Positions 30,447-42,154 of a stretch of 64,000 nt of DNA are shown piece by piece. Position 1 is the stretch's first letter, and the number at the start of each line of letters is the position of its first letter. This stretch comes from Argyresthia goedartella (lineage: Eukaryota > Arthropoda > Insecta > Lepidoptera > Argyresthiidae). The translations under genes were made by a program, and so were the position numbers. Below the pieces are notes generated by a model. The model saw only the letters and a program-made list of their open reading frames with translations. It made no database searches and was not told where the DNA came from. The DNA lies in NCBI GenBank assembly GCA_949825045.1, contig OX463818.1:32690906-32754905 (forward strand), in the 5' to 3' direction.

Positions 30447-33148
30447 ATTCATTGATTTAGAGCTGTACAATGGCTTTATTTTATGTGTGATAGCTTGATG
30501 GAGTATTAGCAATAAAAATACTGCCCAACATTAGGTAAAAACACGCATCTTTCCTGTTTCTAACATGATGTATGCTGTGACATACACTACCAAGTTCATA
30601 GAAATATATCCTATTTTATCTTTGTATGTCACAGTATACATTGCCAATTCATGGACTAAACACCCTTCATATTAACTGTATGTCACGTCATACATTGCCA
30701 CTTAGCCAAGGTTTTTTCTTTGCCTACAGCATTCACTTCAAACACGTGATGGAAGAATTTTAGCCCTTGTTCCTAACAAGAATGCACTCTCTGATGATAG
30801 TGAGATCTCTGATCTTGAAGATGACTTGCAATTGCACTCCAGACGTTCTGAATCTTCCTCGCCTACTCCATCTATTGACAGTTCTTTGGAAAGGCTTAAC
30901 ATTTCTGACTCTGATTGTGAAGCTTCAAACGATGAAAATGCATGTCTAACAGCTGTGTTTCAAGAAATTTACCCAAGCCCATCACAGCTTCCGAACATTA
31001 GATCAGTACCAGATTTGAGCGAAATACCTACCCTTCCTGCTACACCCGCAACTCCAGGTACCCCTGCATCAACATCAGCACATACACTATCTGCTTTGCC
31101 TGCACCTCTATCATCACCTGCACCTTCTGCATCACCAACTTCGTCCACAGTGCCTACTGCCACATCAAAGGCCACTCTTGGCATTCGTAACACAAGAAAG
31201 AGTAGGTCTGCACGTCCACCTGTCATTGCGGCAAAACGAGCAAGAAGAAACAAAAAATTCACTTTAAATTATCAATGGAAAAAAGCAGTTTTTCGCCACA
31301 ATGCTAGTAAAGAAGAACATTTCGATTCTACTGAGATTCCAGAAGAGACATCCACACCGATAGATTATTTCTACAGATTCTTTTCTCCGGATATTATAAC
31401 CGAAATCGTTGAGCAAACTAACGCATATTCTATATCCAAAACGGGACGACCAGTTGGTTTGGATGAAAACGAATTGCGTGACTTTCTCGCGATTCACATT
31501 ATGATGGGTATAGTGATCATGCCATCATATATTGATTACTGGAGTCTGAAGTACAGATATGAACTGGTAGCAGGGCTGATGACTCTGAAACGCTATCAAC
31601 AAATCCGACGCTACCTACATTTCGTGGACAACAATATGCAAGATTCAGACAGGTACCACAAAATTAGACCATAATCAAAAAAATCAGAGAAAACTGCTTA
31701 GCTACAGAAAAGGAAAATAAATTTAGTGTTGACTAAATGATGATTCCTTATAAAGGGACCAAGGCTGGTAACCGGCGTCAATATATGAAAGACAAACCTA
31801 ACAAGTGGGGTTTTAAAAATTATGTACGAGCTGGGATGACAGGCATGATATATGATTTCCTATTATACGGAGGTGAAGACACATTTAGGTTCCATGATTT
31901 CACAGAAGAAGAACAATCTCTAGGATTTGGAGCGCAGATTGTTATTGCGTTATGCAAAAGTATTCACACTAAACCAGAATTTGTTCGCTGTGATAATTTT
32001 TTCTCTTGTCCGGAGCTATTTTATATACTGAGAGAAAATTACGGCATATTTGGACTGGGAACTATTAGGAGCAACAGGTTGAGAGGAGCAGAAGTCGCTT
32101 TGCCTCCAGAAAAGGTGATGAAAAAGTAGCCCCGCGGTAGTCATGCTCAAGTGGTATGTAATAAAAATCGGTTGGCTGTAGTGCGCTGGAATGATAACAA
32201 GCCGGTAATTTTGATAAGTTCTTACGTAGCTACTGACCCGCTTGAGAAGATAAAGCGGTATTGCAAAGAAGCGAAAGGAAAAGTCGACGTCGATTACCCT
32301 CAAGTTGTTAAAGAATATAACAAACACATGGGTGGCGTCGACTTAGCCGATATGCTCATATCGCTGTATAAGACCCCGTTCAAAACCCGGCGTTGGTATA
32401 TCGGTATATTTGCACAGCTTTTAGATATTTGTATAAATAATGCCTGGATTTTTTACAAAATGAATCGCTTGACAGGTAACAAAGCAATGTCCTTGAAGAA
32501 TTTCAGATATGAAATCTACGAAGGTCCCAAAAAATGTGGACGCGCTGAGAGTATTGAGAAACCAAAAAAAAAGAGTTCCTCAAGCAGCGCCAGTAGAATC
32601 ATCTCGTTGTGATAATACTGGCCACTACATGACCATAACCACAATCACAGGTCGTTGTAGGTTATGCTCTAAATTAACAAATGTAATGTGTGTAAAATGC
32701 CATGTCCGTCTTTGTTTTGTCACTGGTAAAAACACCAGGAATTGCCAGCTAAGCTATCACATCCGAGACCAGGAATAGTTCAGCTGAATCAGCTGAACTA
32801 CTACTGTTCTCGGATGTGATAATCACTCATAATTTTGCTATGTACCTTATGAATAAGATTTAATATTAGTTAAGTGAAGAAAATAAAAATAAACTGATAT
32901 AATACTATGTAGTTTTATTGGTACTTCAACGTCATATCATTGGCAATGTATGCCCCAATATACAGTTAATTAGCATCATTGTTCTTTGTGCATTTGGCAA
33001 TGTATATCCTGGCATACATAGCTTTTCAGAAATACTGAAAATATATGATTTTTTTCAATATTTTTTTGTGATAGCCAATGATGCCTTTAATCCATTTTTC
33101 ATGAAAGTTTGTAAATTCTAATGTTTATTTTTCTTGCCAAATTAAGGG
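30447..33148 (+). mobile_element. piggyBac-like transposon, copy 2 (5' end lost)
   Basis: Homology to copy 1 starts inside its intron, so the left terminus and first exon are missing. The right terminus TTGCCAAATTAAGGG (33,134-33,148) is the exact complement of the left end of copy 1. GGCAATGTAT motifs lie at 32,942 and 32,996, inverted relative to ATACATTGCC at 30,636 and 30,690. The flank after the terminus is TGTA, not TTAA. Confidence 0.85.
30730..32778 (+). pseudogene. piggyBac transposase, copy 2, with three disabling changes
   Basis: It is collinear with copy 1 from the exon 2 acceptor (CTACAG at about 30,729). It differs by indels near 31,665-31,675 (frame ends after YHKIRP), by GAA to TAA within the first Asp motif (VD*MMIPYKG, about 31,735), and by a TAG at about 32,127. 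It keeps the seven residues deleted in copy 1 (ISLYKTP) and the C-terminal Cys-rich domain (CRLCSKLTNVMCVKCHVRLC), which copy 1 has lost. A further frameshift in an A-run near 32,570 separates core and Cys-rich domain. Confidence 0.88.
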
Positions 33149-33425
33149 TGTAAATAAATAAAACAAGTTTAAGCAAAGAGTTTCGTTAATCAGAAAAATG
33201 ATGATGATCCAACGTTTTCTGAGCTCTTTCTTCAACCTATCTAATACATCCTCATAGAAACCTAAATAAAAGGGTTCAGGTACTACAATTTCTCGAATCC
33301 ACGAAAGCAAGAAACTGGTTTTTGTCACAGACTTTGTTGACAATGTAACATGTCGCGTGTTACAAACCACAGAACACAATTATGCTACAAACAAACAGTG
33401 GTGACCTTTACGAAAAAGTTTTGCA
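33149..33425. other. Spacer between piggyBac copy 2 and the LINE tail
   Basis: Under 300 bp, AT-rich, without a recognised feature. Confidence 0.4.
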
Positions 33426-33685
33426 TGTAAAATCAAAATCAAAATCAAAATCAAAATCAAAATCAAAAATCATTTATTTCCATAGGATGTTGTTACATCA
33501 CTTAGATCCGTCATTACATTTTTTTGGGTGAGTTCACTAACCCAATGGCGGAATCTGTGGAGAAGAGCTCACCGAAGAAACTCCACAGTCGTCGCATCTT
33601 TTGCGTTTCCTTTTTTAAATAAAATATTGTCAAATTACAAAATGAATGCTAATTATATATCGAAACAGCCTGTTACTCAAACAAT

Positions 33686-36504
33686 CTATTCCCATGGACA
33701 TCTGTCCTCTAAGTAATCAGATATCCTGTAGTAACCTTTTTTATACAATTTCTGTTTTATTATTATTTTAAACTTGTCTAAAGGTAAGTTTTTAATATCA
33801 GTAGGGACCTTATTGTAATAGCGTATACAATTGCCTTTAAAAGAATTACTAATTTTATGTAGTCGGCTTACATAAGCAACCAACTTGTCTTTATTTCTAG
33901 TATTAAAATTGTGTATATCACTGTACTTCTGAAAATTAGTTATATTTCTTTTTACATACACAAGATTGTCATAGATATATTGAGACACAAATGTCAGAAT
34001 ATTGATTTCTTTAAACTTTTCCCTCAGTGACACTCTAGGCCCTAATCTATAAATTGCACGAACAGCCCGATTCTGCAGAATAAATATACTATTAGCATTC
34101 GCAGCGTGACCCCACAATAAAATACCATAGGTCATTAGACTATGAAAGTAACTAAAGTAGACTAGTCTAGCGGTGTCTACGTCGGTAAGAGCTCTAATTT
34201 TTTTAACTGCGAGCGCTGCCGAACTCAGTCTGTTCGACAATTTATTTATATGAGGATCCCATTGTAGTTTGGCGTCTAAAGTAATGCCCAAAAAGACAGT
34301 CGACTGCACAAGGTCCAATCTCTGTCCTTTTATAAATATGTCTGTAGTTACCGGGTTCACATTGGGTAACACGAATTTAATACATTTAGTTTTCTTTTCA
34401 TTAAGTAATAAATTGTTAACAGTAAACCAGTTCACTATACTAGAGATATCATTGTTTACCTCGTCATAATTTGATTGCTGTCTTTTAACTTTAAATATAA
34501 AAGAAGTATCATCGGCAAACAATACTAACCCATGTTTTGCTTTAACAAGGTAAGGTAAATCATTAATATATACTAAAAACAAGAAAGGACCAAGAATTAA
34601 ACCTTGCGGTACGCCCATACTTATTGAAGACCCAGGTGATCTTTTCCCATTAACATCGACCATCTGAACCCTATCTGTTAGATATGACTCCAGAAGGCCA
34701 AGTGCCTGATCTTTTACACCATAATGGCGTAACTTCCTGACAAGAGTGTCATGATGGACGCAATCAAAAGCCTTGGATAGATCGCAGAAGACACCTATTG
34801 CATCCATTGCGTCTTCCCAGGCATCAAAAATATTGTCGATTAGTTCAACACCAGCATCGGCTGTTGAACGACCCTTTGTGAACCAAACTGAGCAATATGA
34901 ATTAAATTATTGAGATAAAAATGACTTTGCAATTGATTAAGTATGAGTTTTTCAAATATTTTGCTAAGCGTTGGTAGAATCGATATGGGTCTAAAATTGG
35001 TGGGGTCTGATGTACTACCAGCTTTGAATAAAGGTATAACTTTACTTAGTTTCATCAAGTCAGGAAACACACCATTATCTATACATTGATTAAATATACA
35101 ACAAAGGTGAGGTGCAATACAATCTACAATGGAACTAATAATTTTTACTGATAGACCATGGGCGTCAGCTGTCTTTTTCATTTCCAGGGATTTAAACGCT
35201 TTTACAATGTCTTCATTATTTACGTGCCTAAATTTAAAATCTGTTTTAAATTCCTCAAAGTTTTGTTTAAGTATAGATTCAGCAGCAGCGGGAGATGAAT
35301 TTAAAGACTTGGTTGTTGAAACTGGAATGTCCGTAAAGAAATTTTCGAAAGCTTTTGCTACTTCTAGGTCTGTACTTAGCAATTGATTATCTATCTTAAG
35401 CTTGAAGTTATTATGTGTAGCTTTGGCCTTTCCAGTCTCCCTGTTTATAATTTGCCAAGTCGTTTTCATTACATTGCTACTAGATTCAATTTTGTTTTTA
35501 ATGAAATTAGATTTAGCTACGGCACAAACGCGTTTAAACATTTTTGAATAACTACGAACATAATCTAGAAAGGCCGTATTTTTGTTATATGATTTCTCTT
35601 CATAGAGTTCATATAATCTTCGTCTGCTCCTTTGAATTCCAACTGTCGCCCAATCACTAAACAAAGCTTTGTTATTAACTTTTATAGTTTTTGATTTAAA
35701 TACCGTATCATATTCATTTTTTACAAGGTTAAATACTGAGTTGTACAACAAATTTGGATCGTCACTGTATGGTATTTCCCATAGTTTATCTAAAATATTA
35801 TTCCTGTAGTGTTCAAGCCGAGTGTCACTAACGGGCACACATGTAATATCCTCTTTTTGGTCCTTTTTTATTTTAATATTGAATATACCTATCTGACCAG
35901 AGTGATCAGAGGTTAATTTATTGATGACCGATTTGAAAATGGGCGTAATGTTAGTAAATATATTGTCAATGCAGGTAGCAGATGTTGCAGTAATTCTAGT
36001 AGGCTCCAAAAACAGATAGTTCATGTTGTGACATAAAAATAAAGATTTTAATCTAGTACAAATATTATTATCCTCTAACAGATTAACATTAAAATCACCA
36101 CAAATTATAAAAAATTTGTTTTTATCGCTGATTTTAATCAACACTTCATCCATTTTCTTTTCGAATAAATCAAAGGATGAATCTGGTGGTCTGTATACGC
36201 TCATTACAATAAGTTGTTCAAGTTCAATACAGGCTATTTCCATGGTACGCTCAACAGACAGGCTCACTATGTCAACTCGTTCCTTATATTTAAAACTATT
36301 ATTTACAAGTATTAAGGAGCCACCGCGATCAGCTGTTTTTCTGTTGAACGAACTAGCAACGTGGTGGTTATTAAAGTTGAACATGAACTGATAACTCTTT
36401 AAAAAGTGCTCTGTTATACATAAAATATCAATATTATTACAGTTCATGAATAACTCAATTTCCAGTTCTTTACTTAACATGCCCTGTATATTTTGATGAA
36501 CCAC
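33686..36504 (-). pseudogene. LINE ORF2 with a single 1-nt deletion
   Basis: The upstream part (34,840-36,504) encodes an endonuclease (HQNIQGM, CITEHFL, CGDFNVN, TSDHSG) and the start of the RT (RPISILPTLSKIFEK). The downstream part (33,686-34,807) has FCDLSKAFDCVHHDT, GVPQGLILGPF and FADDTSF, then the C-terminal region ending in KGYYRISDYLEDRC. The change of frame lies at about 34,881-34,884, where GTGAACCAAAC appears to lack one A relative to the expected FGFTKGRST block. No ATG lies near the ORF2 start; the frame is open back into the end of ORF1, so translation may be coupled. Confidence 0.87.
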
Positions 36505-36626
36505 GTTTAAAATATTCTTACTTTTACATTTTTCATTACTAGTAACTTGATTTAATGGGCAAGATGAAGGTATATTTATACAAATATTAATATTACTGCC
36601 AGAGTTACTCTCTGATGTCCTATGGG

Positions 36627-38216
36627 TTAATTTAAAGAGCTTGGAACAGATTCCAAGGAGTACATGTCATTATTATTACACTGCTCAATAGAAGCAGGCG
36701 TTTCATTAGTCAAAAACTTGACTGAGTTCAAAATAAAATAAGATAGTGACTGTGCTATCTGTTTTGTATAAAACCTAGATAGGTAATACCTATCCTTAGT
36801 CAAATAAAAATATTTTCCAATACAAATATTGGTGTCTATGAAATGAAATTTTTCAGTATGACGACATGTCAATGTGTGTATAAATGTATTATAATCATGT
36901 CTTATATGATTTTCATGTTGTGATAAAGATTGGCTGAAGGGAAACGCAAACAAGATTATTCTATCTACATTTTGTAAAGAATTTAATTTGGAAAAGTATT
37001 TAGTAATTAGCTTTTTAGATACATTTTCCCTTCTACCAATTAAAATAATTAGGGTGGTTGGTTCTAAAAACTGCGATGACAACACTTTGTTTAATATTTG
37101 TGAATATGTGGCGCCAGGCATACAGTTATTTAATATTGCCTGGCCCACGCGCTGACTAAGTTGTAAACCCATATTTTTTCCAAGTTCATCGCTGTACATT
37201 ATATACCTATCCTTTGTCCAAGAGAAGGAGGCGTTATTGATAACACTATTAGTACTCAAGTCGACTGACGGCGGCGCCTGGGTCAGTATCAGCTGTTCGG
37301 CCGGCTGCTCGGCGGGACACACGGTCGGCACGGAACAGTCCGCTGGAGCTTGTTTACAATCACAGATGTGATTGTCGGTCAAAGATATGAAAGCGTCATA
37401 ATTATACTTACACGTCTCCAACAAACTATTCATAGCCGACACATGTTCCTTAATTTCGTATTGTGCTGACTCATATTTACGTGTAATACTTTGTAATGAT
37501 GAGTTTAAAATATGCATATCTGACTGGAGTCGCCGTGTGTCACATTCGTACTTTTCTGTAGTTTTTTCCAAACATAATCTACAATCATCGATTTCCTTAA
37601 TTAATTCGACACGTTCCTTGCTACAATTTACATTTTTACAAAATATTTTATTTCTATTAGCTAGTTTTTGTGTTTTTTTTGTATAATTATTCAATTTAAC
37701 ATATTTCTTTAATTTATTTTTACTACAGCTCATAGTGGTTACTGATTGCGATCTATTAGGACTATCACACGTGAGATCACAAGATGTTAGGTCAATAGTT
37801 GGTATGCCAGTTTGGCTCATGACCTCATTATAGAAGGCCCTGGTTGTAGCACTGTCTCGCTGTTCCTCCCGCTCGCTGAAAACTTGAAGCTCGTGGTGTG
37901 CCTCTGCAAGCTTTTGTTCAAGTGATTTTATGTGTTGCAATGCTACGTGGTGGACATCATGACACTTGTAAAATGAGTCGACTTGGTGTTGTAGTTCATC
38001 TCTCTGGGCACTGAGATCCTGGCATTGGATGTCCAACTCACTGAGCTCTTCTTTTAGCGCCGAATTTTTCTTAATTTGCTTTTCTATCTCCTCTTCACAC
38101 TCATCTCGCTCTCGTAGAAGTATTTCACAAAGCTCTTGGCTCTTCTTGAGCTCCAGCAAGGTCGCTTTCAGCTTCAACTCCACATCGCGTGTGCTCATCT
38201 TGCTTCGGGTCAGCAT
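36627..38216 (-). CDS. LINE ORF1: coiled coil plus SGNH/GDSL-like domain
   Basis: A 529-residue intact frame; the first ATG gives MLTRSKMSTRD. Residues 10-120 are a strong coiled coil (LKKSQELCEILLRERDECEE), and a second coiled coil is near 215-265. Residues about 350-510 resemble an SGNH-type esterase fold: YSDELGKNMG at the nucleophile block, LIILIGRREN at the GxND block, then FHFIDTNICIG and KDRYYLSRFYTKQIAQSL at the end. CR1-group LINEs carry an esterase ORF1; the Ser and His catalytic residues are not in canonical positions here, so activity is doubtful. A related domain is at 63,220-63,640. Confidence 0.75.
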   Translation of the reverse strand: MLTRSKMSTRDVELKLKATLLELKKSQELCEILLRERDECEEEIEKQIKKNSALKEELSELDIQCQDLSAQRDELQHQVDSFYKCHDVHHVALQHIKSLEQKLAEAHHELQVFSEREEQRDSATTRAFYNEVMSQTGIPTIDLTSCDLTCDSPNRSQSVTTMSCSKNKLKKYVKLNNYTKKTQKLANRNKIFCKNVNCSKERVELIKEIDDCRLCLEKTTEKYECDTRRLQSDMHILNSSLQSITRKYESAQYEIKEHVSAMNSLLETCKYNYDAFISLTDNHICDCKQAPADCSVPTVCPAEQPAEQLILTQAPPSVDLSTNSVINNASFSWTKDRYIMYSDELGKNMGLQLSQRVGQAILNNCMPGATYSQILNKVLSSQFLEPTTLIILIGRRENVSKKLITKYFSKLNSLQNVDRIILFAFPFSQSLSQHENHIRHDYNTFIHTLTCRHTEKFHFIDTNICIGKYFYLTKDRYYLSRFYTKQIAQSLSYFILNSVKFLTNETPASIEQCNNNDMYSLESVPSSLN

Positions 38217-38560
38217 TGCACCCTTTTTCGCCTGAAAAAAAACCGCGAATAGGTGTCAGTGTATGACCGGTTGGAATACTAGCGAACACTAGGGAGTTTA
38301 TTGCACAATGAAGGTGTTAAGTGTGTGTTTTTGTTGAATGTGGCAGAATGTTGCGTCTTCAACTTTGCTTCCGCTTTTGCCAAGTAAAGAGAGACAAAAC
38401 GGTACCTGAGTGAGTGTACGGCAAGTGTTTCACTTATATGAAGGTTTGTTTAGTTTTTTACGGGTGTGAAAGGTGAGATTATTGATATAAATACAGAAAT
38501 AAAACGATACTTCCCCCGTTTACGTCGTTGCTATTTGAACTGATTTTGACAGTTCAATCG

Positions 38561-40667
38561 GCCGGTACAATCGGTCTTGTTTTTTCCAAAGCTTGTATGT
38601 TTGCACAGCTGTTTCTTATCTACACATTATTTAATCACTAATTACTACTTAAATTAAGTTTACTCGTGCAGAAAAGCAATTTTGACTAATTTAATTGAAA
38701 TAAAAACTACAGAGCTGTTTACATCGTCAGCTATTCCATATATATTGTATTTTTTAATATCTTGTGGCCCTTGCCGATACGCATCTTTTCACACCCTAAA
38801 CATTCACTTAGCCCTAAACCTAAAAATACTAAGGCGAATTCGCACTCTCAGCGAAATGTCTTTATTATGATATGTGTAGATAAAGCAGTGTATGTAACTG
38901 TACATAACTAGGCATTGAAACGCTCGTATTATGTTGTAATTTAAACCCACACTCGAATTTTGATGCCCTTCATTATGCTTCAGTCCGATAAACTATTATA
39001 ACTTAATTTTAAGTAATACATAGGTATAACTTAAGAGTACCTACATAAGCGAAAGAGACTAGTCACCATGACGCAGGGAATCCTAGCGTGGGGTCTAGAG
39101 ATACCATAAAAATAAAAATTGTTTAGTCATTTCAGAAGAAACGTTTTAACAGTGCAAGCGAACGGCGACCGGGAGCCGGACAATTTTTTCATAGGTATTG
39201 AACTTTATTACCAAACAAAAAAGTTCAACATCACGGGCCATTTTTGTATAACATTTATGGAGGGTTTATTATTATTATTTACTATACTCTTATTATGCTG
39301 GATAAAAAGAGAAAGGCAGACAGTTCATTGACCACATTCTAACCAGTCTCGCGTCCCTGGGTACCCAAGAAATTTCCAACCGTAGATTGTCCTTGGGTAC
39401 CCTGAGTACCCAAGCTGTTTTCTACCGTAGATTGTCCGTGGGTACCCAGAGTACCCAGAGGCTTTGGGCGACGACACGGTGCATTATACCTGTTGTCTCG
39501 TTTACACCAATGACTTGTTCCATATGAACGTATTCCATCTTATTCGCATTGAAATAACCTTCCTAAAATCATACGACAACCTATCAACCAATCACAGCGC
39601 TAGAAACAAAAAGATGCCATTCAATCCGTTCACGCGAGTGTCATTGTTCTGTGTGTTTTGATATTCGTGCTGTGCTAAATATTAATAATTGTGAGTATTT
39701 AGCTGATAATTATTCATTTTCATATAGATTACTTCCTTCCGCAACTGCTTAAACAAAAATATTTAGGTCAAAACCAGATTTTGTGCAAATTTTACAAGTT
39801 TTGTCAACACAGGTTTGTTCCACAGGTAAGTCCTAAATGTTTCCTTTATTTATGGTGAATGTTTCGTGTTAGATGCCAACAAGAAGCTTATATGTTGAAA
39901 AACCATAAATCGACAATAGTTTTCCGTTAAAACATTTTAGAAATACACTCAGTTAAAGTTGTAAATAGAAAGTGTTTCCGTAACCTCAAAATCGCAACGG
40001 TCAGTTGCCGCCGGATTCAGTAAGGCGTGGAACACACTAGGCAAATTTTCGATACCCGGGTAATACAGTTGGATGATAATTCGGTCGGTAAAAAGAAGTT
40101 TAATATATTGTATGTTTATGTTTATAAATTTGTTTCTGTTTTTTTTTTATTGTTTTTTTTGGTGTATTTTTTTTCTGTTTTTTTTTGGTGACAACGAACG
40201 GGGCTGGTCTTAGGCAGAAAAATAGGTCCTATGACTTGGTGGCGGGAGATGCACCGTTTTATAGTAAATCGACTTTTATTTTTTATAAATATTTATTTTA
40301 TTTTTATTACTATACTTTTTTATTGTTTTTTTATAATAACAAAATATAGCGTTACACATAAAATAAGGAATAATTGTGCACATTTAGCCAAAAACAAAGC
40401 CTAAACGTGGGCACAGTTGTGCCTTTGCCACCCTGTATGGAAAAAGGCGAGATGCAAAACATACATACATTTATTTATTCTTTTATTTTAAATATTTTTT
40501 CATATTTTGTTTAATTATACCATCGCCACTTGAAAAAGTGCAGTCTGAATAAAACGCTCTGTTACGTTAGTAACAGAAAAATAATAGTATAATATTGTGA
40601 AATTTTGTACAATATTTTTTCTGATACATCGGCTAATGTGGTTATTCTCTTGTTTGGGCTTTTACAG
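38561..40667. other. Noncoding region upstream of the multi-exon piggyBac-like gene
   Basis: No supported gene. It includes a tandem GGTACCC repeat (39,354-39,465), T-rich tracts near 40,140-40,190 and 40,260-40,330, and a GGCACAGTTGTGCC palindrome near 40,413. It may contain the promoter and terminus of the piggyBac-like unit, but nothing fixes them. Confidence 0.4.
39354..39465. repeat. Tandem repeat with GGGTACCC palindromes
   Basis: Two full units and a partial unit of about 49 bp share CCGTAGATTGTCC, TGGGTACCC and GAGTACCCA. KpnI-type palindromes recur at about 24- and 49-bp spacing. Confidence 0.85.
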
Positions 40668-40673
40668 TTTCAA

Positions 40674-41356
40674 ATGCCTCGCGGAAATGGAAAGTCTAGG
40701 GGCAGAGGTGGTCGTAGCCATGCACGTGGCAGTCGTGCCAGACGCTCGCTATTTAACATGTAACTGTTTTTAATGCTTTTTAATATGCACTAATAATACA
40801 CAATCAGATTTTTACTAATAACGCTTATTTTAGAACTCATATATTTCCGTCATCTGTACAATCCCACAATTTGTTGATTTATTTTTATTTTGAGACAGTC
40901 AGAGGAACGCCCCAGGACTGGCTGGCTGGCTGACGACGCAGTGGCTGGAACATCTGGAATGTAAGTTACAAGGTATTTTTGTTTATATTTTTACGTATTA
41001 TTTTCTTTATAATTTGTTGATTTTCTTGTTTTTAGACATTCAGAGGAACATTCAGATGAGCGCCCAGTACTTGAAGCACTTGAACATCCCCCCGCTCCCC
41101 GCGCTTCATCATCAGATCTGCCCACGTGAGTAAATTTTCATAGTAAAACTATAATACTAACAGACTATAATACCAATAACTAATTATATTTTTTTATTTT
41201 TAAGCCTGTCTCTCTCTGAGCAGCTAAACCGGGCAAAAAAGCAGACCACCGACAAAAAAAATATGTCTGCCCTCTCCGAAGAGCAACGTCACCGGTTAGT
41301 TGCTCTCAGAGAGGCGAAACAAACGGGCAGATTTTTGATGCCGGATGCCCCGGAGC
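40674..41356 (+). CDS. piggyBac-like gene, exons 1-4
   Basis: Exon 1: 40,674-40,759, an Arg/Gly-rich N-terminus (MPRGNGKSRGRGGRSHARG). Exon 2: 40,895-40,960. Exon 3: 41,036-41,125. Exon 4: from 41,205, interrupted at about 41,356 by a LINE tail. All junctions are phase 2 with donors GTAACT, GTAAGT, GTGAGT and AG acceptors, and the joined frame is open. Exons 2 and 3 both start ACA(G/T)TCAGAGGAAC (peptide SEER / SEEH), so one is probably a duplicate of the other. Exon 4 is a charged helical stretch (EQLNRAKKQTTDKKN, RHRLVALREAKQTGRF). No known domain lies in this part. Confidence 0.6.
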
Positions 41357-42154
41357 AAACTCAAACTCAAACTCAAAAGTACTTTATTACTGTAGATATT
41401 TACATATTCTTAGCAAACGTCATTTTTTGCCTCTTCTCTACATTGGACCACTGTGGGAGAAGAAGGGCGTAGAAACTCCCACAGATTGATTTTTAGATCT
41501 CTTTTAAAAATAGGTTGTGCTTAACTAATACAATTATGATTTATTTTTATTTAATAAGCTGGAATAAATAATTACAAAATTATTAACAGCAAGGTCTGTG
41601 TTGAGCCAGATTAACCACATACAGTTCTGTCATTTAAGTAATCTTGAACATTGTAATATCCCTTTTTCGACAAAGTCGCTTTAACATGCTTTTTAAATTG
41701 CTCAAATGGCAATTTCAAAATCTCCAGAGGTATCCCATTGTAGTAGAGAATGCACTGACCCTTGAAAGAATTGCTAACCTTCGCGAGTCTAAAACGGGGC
41801 GCACATAGTCTGTGATTATTTCTTAGGTTAACATTACAGCTGTCGCTAAGTTTGGAAAATGTTGTAAGGTTCTTGCGTACATACATTATATTTTCGAAAA
41901 TAAATTGACTAGCTACTGTTAGTATGTCAATTTCTTTAAAAAGCTCTCTTAAGGAGTCTGTTCCTTTTAAATTATAAATTGCTCGAATAGCTCTTTTCTG
42001 TAAAATAAAAATAGTTTGAATATCCGCTGCTTTCCCCCACAACAAGATACCATAGGACATCACACTATGAAAGAAACTAAAATATACTAGCCTAGATGTA
42101 GCCACATCCGTGCTTTGTCTGATGTTCCTAACAGCGTAAGCCGCAGAACTTAAT
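41356..42154 (-). mobile_element. 5'-truncated LINE fragment (a)
   Basis: Same family as 8.7-9.6 kb. The (CAAACT)n tail lies at 41,356-41,378 and the RT C-terminal frame at 41,611-42,105. The fragment stops at about 42,154 where Gypsy sequence begins. Confidence 0.85.

Larger units (their letters stand above)
33426..38560 (-). mobile_element. Nearly intact LINE with esterase-like ORF1
   Basis: A minus-strand LINE with a (GATTTT)n tail at 33,427-33,470, an ORF2 (33,686-36,504 and slightly upstream) and a long ORF1 (36,627-38,216). The RT end is related to the LINE fragments at 8.7, 41.4, 42.6 and 50.4 kb. The 5' UTR presumably covers 38,217 to about 38,560; the true 5' end is not fixed. The only ORF2 defect seen is one missing base. 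Confidence 0.85.

Noticed and set aside
38682..39661. Short plus-strand frames upstream of the piggyBac-like gene
   Set aside because: None shows a known motif, splice support or compositional bias; treated as noncoding.
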